A stretch of 64,000 nt of DNA, taken from the NCBI RefSeq assembly GCF_000224145.3, contig NW_004190506.2:429517-493516 (forward strand). The letters are read 5' to 3'. Both the position numbers and the translations under genes were made by a program. The notes beneath the pieces are model-generated. The model saw only the letters and a program-made list of their open reading frames with translations, searched no databases and had not been told where the DNA came from. Shown here one piece after another: positions 28,886 to 42,300 of this stretch. This DNA is from Ciona intestinalis. Its lineage: Eukaryota; Chordata; Ascidiacea; Phlebobranchia; Cionidae. Within the stretch, counting starts at the first letter, position 1. Every line of letters begins with the position of its first letter.

Positions 28886-28935
28886 NNNNNNNNNNNNNNN
28901 NNNNNNNNNNNNNNNNNNNNNNNNNNNNNNNNNNN
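28886..28935. other. Assembly gap of 50 N
   Basis: Fifty Ns, a placeholder size. Flanking sequences duplicate each other, so the true gap is probably negative (an overlap). Confidence 1.
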
Positions 28936-29738
28936 TGGCCAGGATGGTAAAGTAGGAATCACTCGTATGTGGATACGTGTATAGCGAGTACTTCAATTAC
29001 ATTACGAAAGTAATCAATACTGGTAGCGCTTGCTCCACTGCGCGGCGCTAGTGAGCTTGTTTCAAAGTGGCAGCGAACGATTTATTTGATTGACAGCTGA
29101 ACGGCTGCTCGTGTGAACTCGAGGAATCAAACCGAACTATTCGCGAATACGGATTTTTTAAAACGAACTAAAGCATTTTTTATTCTTGAATTTGTTAAAA
29201 TGTTGTTTTAATATCATATTTAGCTGATTGGGTAATAGTTGAATTAAAGCGTTTAGTGTATTTAACGCAAACGAACGCTAAAAATTGTCATCGACTTTCC
29301 AAGCAAAATAAAGGGCGGCGATTTACAACAGTAGTTGTGTAGCTGAATAGCTGTGAAACGTAAAGCGGACAGAGCTGGAAATTCTTTTTGTCGCCTGCCT
29401 CGGATGGTTAGAATGTGTCATAGTGATTTGTCGGTGAACAAAGCATCGCGGTTGGTGTGAAACCGGTATTTAGAATCGTAGACATTCGGGCGTCGCTTAT
29501 TCCCTTTCCTGTCATGCGTTAACAGGCGGTTGAAAGTGTCGGGCCTGCATAAATGCATCTGATGTCTGTACCCTATGTACGGCGTCATTTAGACTAGGAG
29601 TCTGATCTTTATGTGATATGTAAATCCCATTTCAACGCCGGCTACGCTTTCATCTTTGCTTCACACCTCGAGCACGGACGCCACGCCTACGAATAGAGTC
29701 ACTCATGAGGAAATTAAGACTTAACTTATGCGCAACAT
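28936..29738. repeat. Second copy of assembly duplication around gap
   Basis: The other member of the pair starting at 28083. It is continuous with the Tbx2/3 5' flank and so is the copy in genomic context on that side. Confidence 0.95.
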
Positions 29739-29909
29739 GTTTTGAACTCCAATTTTATAACGCGAAAATTATACCTTAGCCTTGGGTGTGCGTACGGTGT
29801 AAAAAGTTACTTTTGGGGGGTTGGTATTTACGTCATACTTTAATGGTGATGGAAGTCAAATATTAGGAGTCCCGTTTTCCCTTACATAAACACGCGTCGT
29901 CCTTCTTTG

Positions 29910-29990
29910 ATGGCGGAGTGCGCCGAAAAAGGGAGAAGCGTCGGCAGCGAAAAACGTGCAATTCGCGGCCGCGAGAAAAAGGGAAAGTGA
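29910..29990 (+). other. Possible Tbx2/3 5' exon with upstream ORF
   Basis: A GC-rich stretch containing a NotI-like GCGGCCGC carries a 26-codon open frame starting ATGGCGGAG. A donor-like GTGAGA begins at 29987. Joining to an acceptor at 30371 would remove a 385-base 5' untranslated intron. The reading frame does not continue into Tbx2/3, so if transcribed it would be an upstream ORF. Acceptor quality is poor. Confidence 0.25.
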
Positions 29991-30379
29991 GACTCTGGTT
30001 CGCTACTCGCTATCCATACACCACACCATAATAGACTGGAACACTTGGACTTGGACGCGTGCTGAGCTCGAGTCTTGGTGTTTTAGGGCAGGTGTTTGGA
30101 GTGTTTCTATTCAAAGAGGTTTCAGTTTGTGGTTTGTTATGAGAAGTATGTTTAGCTTAAACTTCAAGAAGTGGAAAGCAACATGGATTGTATATTATAA
30201 GTTTTATAATAATGCTCAGTGACAGATTGCTTATAATACAGTGAAAGTCTATCCGTTTACTAACCTTAGAACTCAACTTTTCCATAGATTGAAAACGTAA
30301 GAACTGTATAGAAAACTTTTGAAAATATAGGTTCGGTTTATAGCATGTTAAAGTATTGGTGTGGACCTCAGATCTCTGA

Positions 30380-33300
30380 ATGTGTTTGACCGATAGCGAA
30401 GACCAAACTAGAAGTTCTTCTCCGTTGGAACATCATTTTAATCTTCCAACACCCATGATTCAAGACTCAATGAAGCCAGGACCCATCTCCCCCCTCCAGG
30501 CAGTTATGTCGGCTTATAATCATAGCGGGATGATGCCTTCTCGTCCTGGGAGCGACCTCCCGTTTTTCCCGCCTTCATATCTTCCTAGTTTATCAATGGC
30601 ACATTGCGCTCCTTCGCTTATGTTCCCAAAAGGCGCGAATTCCATAGCCGGGTTGGGATCGGCGTTTGAGCGCAGTTTGTGCGGGGCTCAGGGCCACGAT
30701 TTGCCGCAGGGCAAACTTCCGGACCCCGATGATAACGAACCGGATGACCCGCAGGTCGATCTCGATAACATGGAACTGTGGGAGCAATTTCACCGACGTG
30801 GAACTGAAATGGTGATCACCAAAACCGGACGGTAAGTCAAATACTTATAGGCATATTTCCTTTAAATCTCAAACGCCCTCGAAAGTGCATGTCAAATAGC
30901 GGCGTTGGTTTATCACTCCGGTTATTTTCCAAATTAAATCTTTCATAAGAATACGGTTTAAGTACACCGTCGGTGCCAGCAAAGGGAATATGAGCAAACA
31001 AAATAAGGCAAACTACAGTGGCGGAAGCCTCCAGATTGTTAGTTAGAGTGCGGGAAGGTGCGCAAACAATACCCTCTATGACGTAGGTGTCATCCCTGCT
31101 GAATGTGGTAGCAATATCACGCACTGGTATAGATAAGGCATAACACCTGTCTTTTCCTATGCGGGGAAGGTTCTGATTAATTTCAAAGTGGACGACGTCC
31201 GAATAAATACGAGTACATCAGCTGTGTTCATACGCCATAATATTGCTAATATCCTTGCGTAGTTTGTTCAGCTTGTTACAAAATTTCGACGTGCCCTAAG
31301 CACTGTTACGCTAATTGTGGTTAAAAATAACTTGTACTACGGGCACTATACTACGAACTGCGCCATATTTTGTAATTTTTAAGTCTAGAACAGCTTAATG
31401 TGAAACTAATCGATAGTTCGTAGAACGGTACCGAGAAGCCGGCGCCATTTTGTAACTTAACTTCGGGAGAATTTTTCTTCGTCTCCGAAATTTATTAAGA
31501 CGTCTCGGGCAGGTCACTACAGCTGCGATTAAACGCACTTGCGTATTTAATTATTACTTAATGGTGTACGACAGAATAGTAGTTCAAATATTTTATACAA
31601 AAATACACAATTACATACAAGCCAAAACTCAATTACAAATGTAAACAAAAGCCCTCCGACTAAAAGTGTATTTGCTTTTCGATATTGGATCTAAATTACT
31701 TGAAATAAAACAAATCAACAAACGCTAGAAAGTGTTCGCTTTGTTCAATGTAACCTAACCCACGGTCTAACCAGACTATCTAGTGGTAGAGACAGTTACA
31801 TAAGGCGTGCCCAACTATTTTGTTATTTAATCCACGTAGTTGATTTAACGATAACGAGTGAATCTAACCGCGTATCCCCAATTTAACGTTATCTTCTAAT
31901 TTAGATTTATAAGTAACGACCGAGCCCCGGTTTTTAACGCTAATGTAAAATAATAAGTCCACTCAAAGCTTAAAACGTGATGGACTGTTTTGTATACCAG
32001 ACTTTTAGGAGGTATATGCCCTATTAGTAGCGTTTACACGCAGCAGGAATATGGTGGACGATATGTATGATAAAGCAGTGCAAGTTGAAATCAGAGCCGT
32101 AACACATCCGCGCCATTTTGAATTTTACCTTGTACTTTTATATAGAGTTTCAATTACAAACAACCTTACAATAATTATCGCTTCTAAAATAGAATCTAAA
32201 AAATTTTGATGCTCTAATCTCGCCGGGCGGTATTGATTAGGTAGCCTTGTGTTTTAACGTAAAGTGAAATGTACGGTCGCGGTTTGAGAATACGTTGCAA
32301 GAGTGGCAAATTGACCGTCTGGTGACGTCACTGTTTCTAATGGTTTGCTAATTACAATGTCGCAAAGACAGAATTTAATGAGTGCGTTTCCTATAATTAT
32401 GAGACAAGGTATACACCTACGCTTAAGGTAATTGCACACCGCTTTCGCCATTACCTACACAGTAGGATACCAGCGAGCGTATACGTAACGTACTTCGCTT
32501 ACACTGTGTATTAATTCGCCACGCGCGAATATACCTCGCTGATATTGTAAACATACATCAGTCTGACCGACACGGCAATAAACGAACGCATTAGATTAAT
32601 TGGCAACAATTAAACATAGAAATCACATGTTCTCCTGACCTGAATCGTTGTGGATGTAAGCGAGTACTTGTTTCTTATACAACGGTCGCAGTTTGCTATC
32701 GAATGTAACGCGGAGCCGCAAAATGTACACAACACTTCAAACCGCAAACGAAACAAACTTTATTTTGTGCCCAATGTGGTCTAAACGTCCCAAGACACAA
32801 CATTAGAATCTAAACAAAACGGAAATCATTATTTAAACACCATTCATAAGCACACTTTATTCGCATTAATTTTACAAGACAGTTTAACAATGTTAGTTTT
32901 TCCTCGTGGGCTGGAATTTCCCTATACGATTGCGGTTTAATAATTGTCAGCCATCTTTCGGTGTTATCAATTTTGCATTGCTGGTGGAAATCCAGACATT
33001 CTTTAAACTTAAGGGACCTGAGGCGGGGTATAGTAACTATTGGGCCATCACCCCCCGGGCCACAGTTCGTTGTTAGCAGCTTGATTGTATAGCGGGAATT
33101 ACTTGTTTGATTTGACACTCATGCTTTTGTCGCTCGACGAAGTGAGGCGCCGCTCGGTCGGAGAGGGCGGGAAGAAACACGACGCAATTTAAAGGCGATA
33201 AAAAGGTGTTATTTTAATTTCGTACGCCTTTTGTTTTCGCTCAGCAAATTAATACGAGTGCTGAATGGGATCGTTAGTTCACGCCTTAGAACCGGCGTTC

Positions 33301-36300
33301 AGGTAAAATTATTTGCTATTACTCCGCACTGTTGATTTTACTTTGGTAAATCAATCATATTCTCACAGCTTAAGTATAATTGGGACATTGTGGTCGCTGT
33401 TAAGTGCTTGCGTACAGGTGGGTAGAAAGACATACAAGGCTATTAAAATAACATGGAAGTGGTATAATATTTGCATGCCGATTAATAGGAACATGTGTGT
33501 AGGTGTGTCATAGTTTAATTCGTAAAACGGCCGCTATAAATCAGTTTTTGAATTTTCTGGCGGATTTGAACATTTTAAAAATTCGCCTAAATATTGAAGC
33601 GAAGAAAATTCTCAACTTAATCTTCTTATCGTGTCCATTTTATATCGGAACTATATACAAGCTTAATCGAGCCGGAAATTTAGCGATGATAGGTTGCATT
33701 CATCCATCATCTCATGTTGTCCAGCGTATGACTGTATGGCACGCAGTGTGGCTTCATAAAGAGGGATTGTGTTCGGATTTTTAATCGTTAATTATAATGC
33801 CTAGGGATAGCAGTAAACCTTGGCAGGGATTGACGTTTCAACGACCTCGGTAAAAACAAACATTATCGCATTGCCCGTCTATAAGCCAGAGATTAAGCCC
33901 ACCGCAACTTTCAAGTGAGCAACCTCGGCGCTCGGGTTATGGAGTCTTTGTTTGTATTCTTACACAGCGGCTAAGCGTGAATTTTGATACCAAAGTAACC
34001 ATCCATCAAACATAATTAGCGCAGTTCGGGACCCAATAGCAGCGTCGTCGGCTTGCAATCGCTCATGTAGACGCTTATCTTCGACATCTATTTATTTACC
34101 GAATTCCCGTCGATGCCTGTCGCCCTGTAATAGCCGCTCACGCGCCGCCGCTTCACCACCAAGCAAAGACCTGTTTCCCATCCGAGTCGCCCGGCAGTCG
34201 CTAAAGGCGACGGATTTCGCAAGTCCGGGGTGCGATTATGTTCGTTTATCGGTCGCTAATAGCCGCCGCCCGCCATCTCGTAATCTTACTGACGCCAATT
34301 CGTTAATCGACGGCGCTCGCTCTTGTTTGGGTTCGAAACAGCAGATCGGGTCGTTCGACGACTACTCTTGTTTATAATTCAAGCGTTCAAAGCGAATGGT
34401 TAAGCTTACCAGGCACGCTGTATTAAAGCCACGTGGGTTTATGCCTATGATATTAAACAGGCATTGACCCAACATAAAAGACGCCTAAGTGTTACTTAAA
34501 TATAAAAGAATAATTTTTGCGGGTACCACCATTTTAAAACGGCCACTTATAGTTATTTTAAAATTGAATCGTTACCACAATGTGCCCGTGTATTTTCACA
34601 ATATGGCTCTTGTTTTATTTTAAACACACATGCAGTAATATACCGACACGGTTCTAAGCTGATAAAACGTAACCAGCTATAACTTAAAAGTTAAAGTGAG
34701 AACACACCACCGGTAAATTACAATGTTATGCCTACTACAACTTATTGTGGTGTAACTAAACGAACGCCATTTCCTAATTCTCTCATATCTCGGTGTGAAA
34801 AGATATGTTAGGCGGAAAAATAGACAAGGGAATAATTCGTGTAAATTAGACTAGTTCCTAATTCACATGGCGTATGGTTGAATTGTATAATCTCCTTTCT
34901 TTCCGGGTAAGTCGTTCACTTGCGAATACGAAACATCTGTCCATGTATACTATAGTTCTAACTGTCAATTATAACATGCACATTGTGAATGTATGGCGTA
35001 TTGGAAGGCGACCTTACACTAATACCACCGCCTTACAGGAACTACTGGTAATAGAGTCGTTTTAAATTGCACCTTTCGTTGTATAATGTGTAGTATATCC
35101 TGACACTCACAATGCGCTATTTTCTCACGTACCAGTGCTGTACAAATCTAAGTAAAATGTAAAACTCAAACGTGGGAATGGCTGTACTACAATGCATAGT
35201 TGCGAGTTAGGATAGAAGTCTGTTAATGTTTTACTGTGGGGTAAGACGGGACACAGTGAACACTTAAAACCTATATTTCCGAATCATGTTTTAAATAATT
35301 AACAACGCCTTTCTTTAGTCCTGGGGTTATGGATATATATTTCTGTAAATAATCTTTATTTACTACTAAATGTAAGGAAAAATAAGAACAAAACATGACC
35401 CATCTTACCCCACCCTACTATGTTAAAAAAACGATTAAAATCTGGAGTTCAAATTGTAGTCGCTCAAAAACAACCAAGCTAACTTAATGCCCGTGTGTTA
35501 AAAGGGATATCACACGGTCTATATTTGTATTTGTGTGTGAGTGACCTTGTCGGTCATGTTGGCCGTTTTAACGGATCAGGTGACAAGGCCATGTCTGTGA
35601 CGTAACAAAGACCACACCTGACGACATAGTGGTCATTTAAGTGGACAAAAAATTCTCAGAAGGCTGCGATTTAGTATTAGTTTTTTTTTAACTTAAAAAC
35701 GCAAATGTGCTATTATTTTGGGGAAATTATAAAGTATATTCAATTGGCGTCGTTGGCTATATATGCGTGGTGGTTAGTAAATCTTACTCGGCGGTCGTCA
35801 GTTTGCATTTGTCATTAGTTAATCGTCATTACCGCGCTCACATATGTGCATATGGGCTAAGCACCATCATACAAATTGTTCACCGGACGCTGCGTCTCCC
35901 GAGAGTTGACGCAATAACGTGCTAACGACAGACCCGATCGGCCGATATAGCTATTGCAAGTTAAGCGATAAATCCACACAAATGAAACGTCTATCCCACG
36001 CCGAACAGTGTCGGAAAATCCATTTAACGACCGTTACAAGCCGTCGGGCACGCAATGTCCGTTTAAAACTTGGCTCTTATGTGCTGGAGATATCCTATGG
36101 GAAACGTTAGAAGTGACAAGTGGAAATGAATTTGTTAACGACTTGGGTTTCTGATTGGAGAAGTCACATATCATAATTTTGCGGCCGTTCCGGCACTATA
36201 AAGATTAATAAGTTTGAATTATTACCCCCTTTCTCCGAAATAACGGAAGCATATGTTTGATTTAAAATGTGACCCATAGAACAAAAAGCTAATAGTATTA

Positions 36301-39300
36301 ATTTGTGTAGCTGTCAGATTCCCTATTGACACACCTATATTAGTATGGGTGGCGAAATTGGTAAACCAAGATTATTAAAACTTTCCTGAAACAGGAAGTA
36401 ACATGTGTGGGTATGTGACGTCATAGCGGATATTCTTTCGTCACAATAAAGTGACCAGGAAATGGACTTACCGCTAACACGGTCGATAAACAAAATTAGG
36501 AAAGGCGGCTTACCGTTTACATCTGACGCTAGCTGGCTGGCAGGCTTTCGTATACAACAAGTGGCGGTGGTATGAGCAGTGTACGTCTGCTCGTCGTGTC
36601 TTCTGTGAAATTGGTTTGTTCCGGTGATCTGCTTAACACAGGGATGTCCTTTATCGGCCGTGCTCTATATCGTTGCACCATCTCGCCGCCGCTTGGCGAT
36701 AATATCGTCTGGGCAGCAAAACTCTGCGGAAAAAAAAATTTTTCGGTTAGGGCTCATAATTTCGGCAAAACCACCCAAAACGAAGAAACCGCATGCGTTA
36801 TGCAACAGGTAGTATGCGAAGTGTCAAAGTGACGTATTACTTCCTAACTTTGAAGAGTGGTAACCTCGACTAAAACGTTTTAATGTTAAATCCGTGAGAA
36901 TTTTGACTGGAAAAGTTCATTCAAAAAGAGGCAGGCGTCAAGATTACATCGATTAAATGTAACCCAGTTCTACTGGCGTTAAAAAAAGCAATAAAATTTA
37001 ACTGCGATTTATAAATAATATATGTCACGATAAATTTCGAGTCTTAAGCTGAAGTTGTAAAATTGAAATGTATTGTTTATGTGACAAGCCGGCGAAAGAT
37101 CAGCCGCCAATCTTCGTGTCGTGCCCGTGTAAATGTTCGCTTAATAAAGCACCGACCAACGCTTAGCGGTGACCGAAATTGCTCAATTAAAGACAAATTG
37201 GGGAAATTTAAACACGTCTCCCGAATAACAAACGACTTATAAAAGTGAAAATTGTCGAACTTATATAAGCAATATCGTTATTCAGTTTTCCGCTCTAATA
37301 TATAAAAGTCCAAAAATCCGCGTTTTTAAAGCATATATGGCCACGGTGCTGCCCGTTGTCACGTGACTTCCAAATTAGGTACGGTCGTCGTATATTCTGG
37401 AAGTTTTTCAGTTTGGTCCACTTCCAATGCTTCCTTCTAATAATTGGCAGGAAACCATAAGCGCAGTGGACGTTAAGTTCCAGCACCCCCGTGTGCTTTG
37501 TAGCCACTGTTATTGACACCGCTCGTGCCACTTCGATGTAAAGTAGCGACACACCAGTTGAACCACAGCGGCCAAAAACATTTGTCACTTAAGTGAGCAT
37601 TTCCGATTTTTTTCGCCCTGATGTTATCGTACGTAAGCGAGAAAACATGAGAATATAGCGTGAACGCCAGGAAACAGCAGTCGGCTTGTTTACGCGCTCA
37701 TTTTTTCCTATTTACATCACCGCGTATCCGGCAACTGTAGGTTTACAACTAATCAACGCGGAAAAGCGAAAACAACGTTAAAATTGTTCGGTAACACCGG
37801 TAAAATAGTAACAATAAATTCCGTCAGTAATCTAAACTCTAACTAGCCGTCGGCGTAAACTATGTCTTAAATCGAGCTTGGATTAGCCAATGCCGATGCA
37901 TCATTGCTCATTTGTTTAATAGGCTTCGTGTTACGACTTCAGGATTAAGACCATAGGTTCAACAAACATAAAACCGTGCTGAAAGAACTTCTTTAATCTT
38001 TTGAGTTTTTTTTCGTGTGGTGGCTTCTGCTGGTATACAAGAAATAGTAATTAGTAGCATGGTTGTTCCGCAATGCCCAATTATTGATTAATACGCGCGT
38101 GTCCATTGTATGGCTAAATTAGACCGCTCTTCTGAACAAATACGACGTTTTGAGCCGAATTGTAATCTCCCATTTGTAATATACGACTGTGGCGGAGAAA
38201 GCGCCTCCCGTTGTGACTGTAATAAATCAGCACGGTAAACAAACACCATTCTAATAACTTTTCCTTTGTTTGGTTGCCGTACAATCCGACTTTGCAATTA
38301 AGGCGAGAGCTGGAGCGCAAGATTACGACTTGGGATTAGAAACTGTTTGAATACGAGTGAAATTAAGAAGCCAAAAAGCTTGGCAAAAAAGTTAGGGCTG
38401 CCATTTATCCGCCGCAGCTACACGTGGCACGTACAGCTTGCCATGCAAATTTGACACGTCGCGGTTTATGAATCCGCTAAATAACAGACTTGTCATTTTT
38501 TCACATGATCCCGACAGTGAATATCCATTAGAATCCTTTAGGAGAGAGCGATTAAGCCAAACGCGCTTATTTAGCCAACCCGGTAACGCGTTCTGGCCTG
38601 ACAGATCATGGATTCGAGGTCCTGTGGGAAAAGCGGGGGGCTGCGTTACTAAGCGATTCCGGACTGCGAAATTGTTTCACCCCGGCAGGTTTTCGTTGCG
38701 AAGTGGCATTCTTGTCAGCCGGTTAATCAGTAGACATAATCCGGGCCAAGCAAACCCGATTAACGCTTCGGCATTGTCTCTGCGGGGCACGCCGGGGAAG
38801 CCTGTTTGTTTTACTCCCACAACTCGCCACATCTAGGAACCAAACGATCGGGATATGTCAGTAAAATCAAGTAATCGGTTTGTCGCCCTGTCAGACTGCT
38901 GCCTACAGCCGATAATCTTACAGCACGCTGTGGGGAACAGCAGCACATCGCGTACCACGCTTGATTAAAACAACAGATTATGCTCCGCTTTTCTCTCTTA
39001 TCTATTAATCGCTATGTTTGAACATTTGTTTTGGGGTCTTCACTCTGTTTAAACCGACGTTCTCACGCAGACGAATGTTCCCATCGTTCAAAGTTAAAGT
39101 GAGCGGATTGAGCAAAACTGCCAAGTACATTATGCTCATGGACATCGTGTCGGCCGACGACTGCCGCTACAAGTTCCACAACTCTAGATGGATGGTAGCA
39201 GGGAAGGCGGACCCCGAGCTCCCCAAAAGGATGTACATCCACCCAGACTCCCCGGCAACAGGGGAGCAATGGATGAATCGACCAGGAGTGTCGTTCCATA

Positions 39301-42300
39301 AGCTCAAGCTCACCAACAATATCGCGGATCCTCATGGCCATGTAAGTTCCCAAGTTTAATGCACACTTCATAACTATTACCCGCCATTTTGTTTTGTGAG
39401 TTCACCGAATATGAAGACCCCTTTATTACTTTTGCCATGATTTGCCTAACGCGCGCTGACTGCCCACTTATACCAATTAGCCGTCGAATCACCGCCTTGA
39501 TTAAATAAGGCCATTTTAGCCACAAAGTGAGCTCCAGTTAGCGCTCCTTCAATTCAATTATTGGCTACACAGTTCGGAGCTAAAAGTGGTTAACACGCCC
39601 AAAAGACCTAAAATTGGGGCCCGTGCCAAACCCGGGGTCCGAATCATGCTGACAGAATAAGATAAGCAAGCGTAGCAGGCCCTGACGTCACTGCAGCAAC
39701 GAGCCTTACCGTTATCATAGCCCGATCTGAGTCGACCATGCGAATCAAATTACGCGCTTATTTTATAAGGCGTCGATACGGCGCGTTCGTAACCCCAACA
39801 ACATACGCGGTCTTTGGTTCTCTGCTAAATAGTAACGAACCAAACAGGCCTGTTATTCAAATACCAGCCAAGGGATATCTGGCCTGGGTTGTAAAGTTGC
39901 AGCCTCGACGATATTTTAGTTGGAGGCCAGTGCAGCAAATTAAGAACTGGGGTCCGGTTTCGAGGTTTTCCTCCCTTGACCGGATATGCCCTTCAGTGTC
40001 CAGACATTGCTCTAAACCCTCAGTACCGGTATATAAAAGCTAGAGAGCTTTAACGTTCGTCGGGCGCCTAACTCCCCAGCCGGCTGTACCAGCGATCTTC
40101 CAGCTTTGTACATGGTGCTTTGGACGCGTTACCAGACATGCCTCCCTTGATATATCCATGCTGAGTTTTACAGCGTTATATTCAGTGCCATAACCCGAGT
40201 TTGAAAGGGACATAATTCGTCAAAGCGTTCTTGTGGCCGGTTAGGCCCATACTAAGGTCAGCTTGGCGCCATGAACAGTTAGCAGCCAGCAGGGGTCCAT
40301 AGGGAGAAAGAGGCTTAACGTACGGTTCTGTGTTAGACGCCTTAGAGATGCCGGCGTCTCAGCACGTGTTAGAAGATATTTATTAACAAATTTGATTTAC
40401 ATCAATGGCACGGTTAATTGTCTGCTTCTCACAGATTGTGCAGTTAACCCCGAACGTAGTTTATTAACCTAATGGAAAGTTCGCTCTCTCGGGCTTTGGA
40501 GCGTCGGCTCTATTTTAACTCCTAGCTTTTATTTGCAGACCATTTTGAACTCAATGCACAAGTACCAGCCACGCTTCCACGTTGTGAGGTGTGGGGACCT
40601 TGCGAAGCTTCCATACTGTGCGTTCAGGACGTACGTGTTCAAGGAGATGCAGTTCATCGCAGTGACAGCATACCAGAACGAGAAGGTGACCGTCAAGTTA
40701 CTTATTACGCCTACCGTGCGATTTTAAGTCGTTTTGCCTCCTTATCAACAGTCAGAACAATTCTGGCCGCCGTGGTATCTTAACACTGGCGACTCTAACT
40801 CTGTAGGAGTCACGACTGCCACTTACAAAGGCGCCTATGTTTGATCCCACCCGATAGTGAGATGTTATGTAAGCATCTTTAGAATCCCAGCTATTACGTT
40901 CGTGTGGGAAGAAGTCCTACTGTCCAAGACGTGTTTATACGCCAGGCGTCATGTGCTTGAAACTTACAAGTAGAGAGTTAACGCTTTCACTGCGAATACG
41001 ACACACGTCTTTGTCAACTTAGGAAACATTCTATGAATTGTTTGAAGTGCTAGGGTGGCGGCGACGTTTACACTCTTTTAGATCAAAGCAACGTCGTGTT
41101 AGCGCCTTGAGCCTTATGATCTCATAATGGCTATGAAAACATAGATATCAGATACTAAGTTTAATAAGCGGGGAGTCGAAACCGAAATCGGAAAATCTTG
41201 TTACATTCGCTTGTATTGAGACTTTTGAAGTACCGGCGAGTGGGCATGGCTCATTTTTGAAATTCTTTTTTTTTGCGTTGGAAATGAAACTGAAACAAAC
41301 TACACGCTCGAGGTGGCTCAAAACCATTACAAAAGCTGTGCTAGCACGTCGCCTGCGCTTTGTAGACAGCCAGCATACTTGACCAAGGGTGCGATTGCGA
41401 ATCAAAACAAACAGATAAGATGGTAGGAGCGGTCGTTCAATTTGTTTTAGCCTTCATTCTCCTCTGTGAGTTGACAATTGAACGACACGCACTTCTCGGG
41501 AACTTAGCTTTAATGTACAAAGTCCCACACCTGGCGCAATACATGTGTTATGACACGCTCTATCGCCTAGTTTCTGAAATCTCGCCAGACAAGACGTTGC
41601 AATTTCCCCGGCCAGAAAACATGGACAATGTGTTCAAACACAAACATTTCCTGTAAACCACTCAAAAGGCCCTTAAAATGACGCCTGAAATAGGCATAGG
41701 AATTTAAACGTTATAATGTGTGGACAGACAGGGTAGTTAAATACGTTACAAAGTTCATTTGCCACCCAGCACAGTATTGTACTTTATGACACTTGTGTTT
41801 ATTCGTATAGTGGGACTAGTTATAAAATAAAACGGTTTATTCTCTGACACGTAAGTGTTAATCTATAAGCAATGTGACAAGAACAAATAACACGAAGGGG
41901 CGAAATCTAACGCTAGATCAACTGCGTGGCTTTCACATCTTTGGTGGTCGAGTAATACATAGCACTAAACCGAAACAATTATTTTTCGTCGACTACCGTA
42001 ATCCCCATTCCCCCGAAGTCCTGGGAAGAAGGAACTGCAAATCGGCGATGGATTAACGGCGTCAGATCGTCGCCAACCCCAAGCGCTACCATCGCATCTG
42101 TCTCTGTCGTTACAGATAAGCAGACACCCTGTGTACCTTCGCAGGTATATTGTAGATCGGGGATATTTTCTCACTCGGCCGCCGCCCTCTGTTGCTTTTC
42201 CCGCGGAGACAGACCGGCGCCGCTCGATCACGCCCCGTGCGTTAATCCATCGTTTAAAGCGCAGCAAATCTGTCAGATTTAACACAAGGACAATAAGGAC

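Noticed and set aside
32810..33118. 102-codon minus-strand frame in Tbx2/3 intron 1
   Set aside because: An in-frame stop lies just upstream, there is no ATG start near the beginning and no splice signals. It remains unsupported.
38438..38836. 132-codon plus-strand frame in Tbx2/3 intron 1
   Set aside because: It lies in a GC-rich island and has no recognisable domain or splice sites. More likely non-coding.
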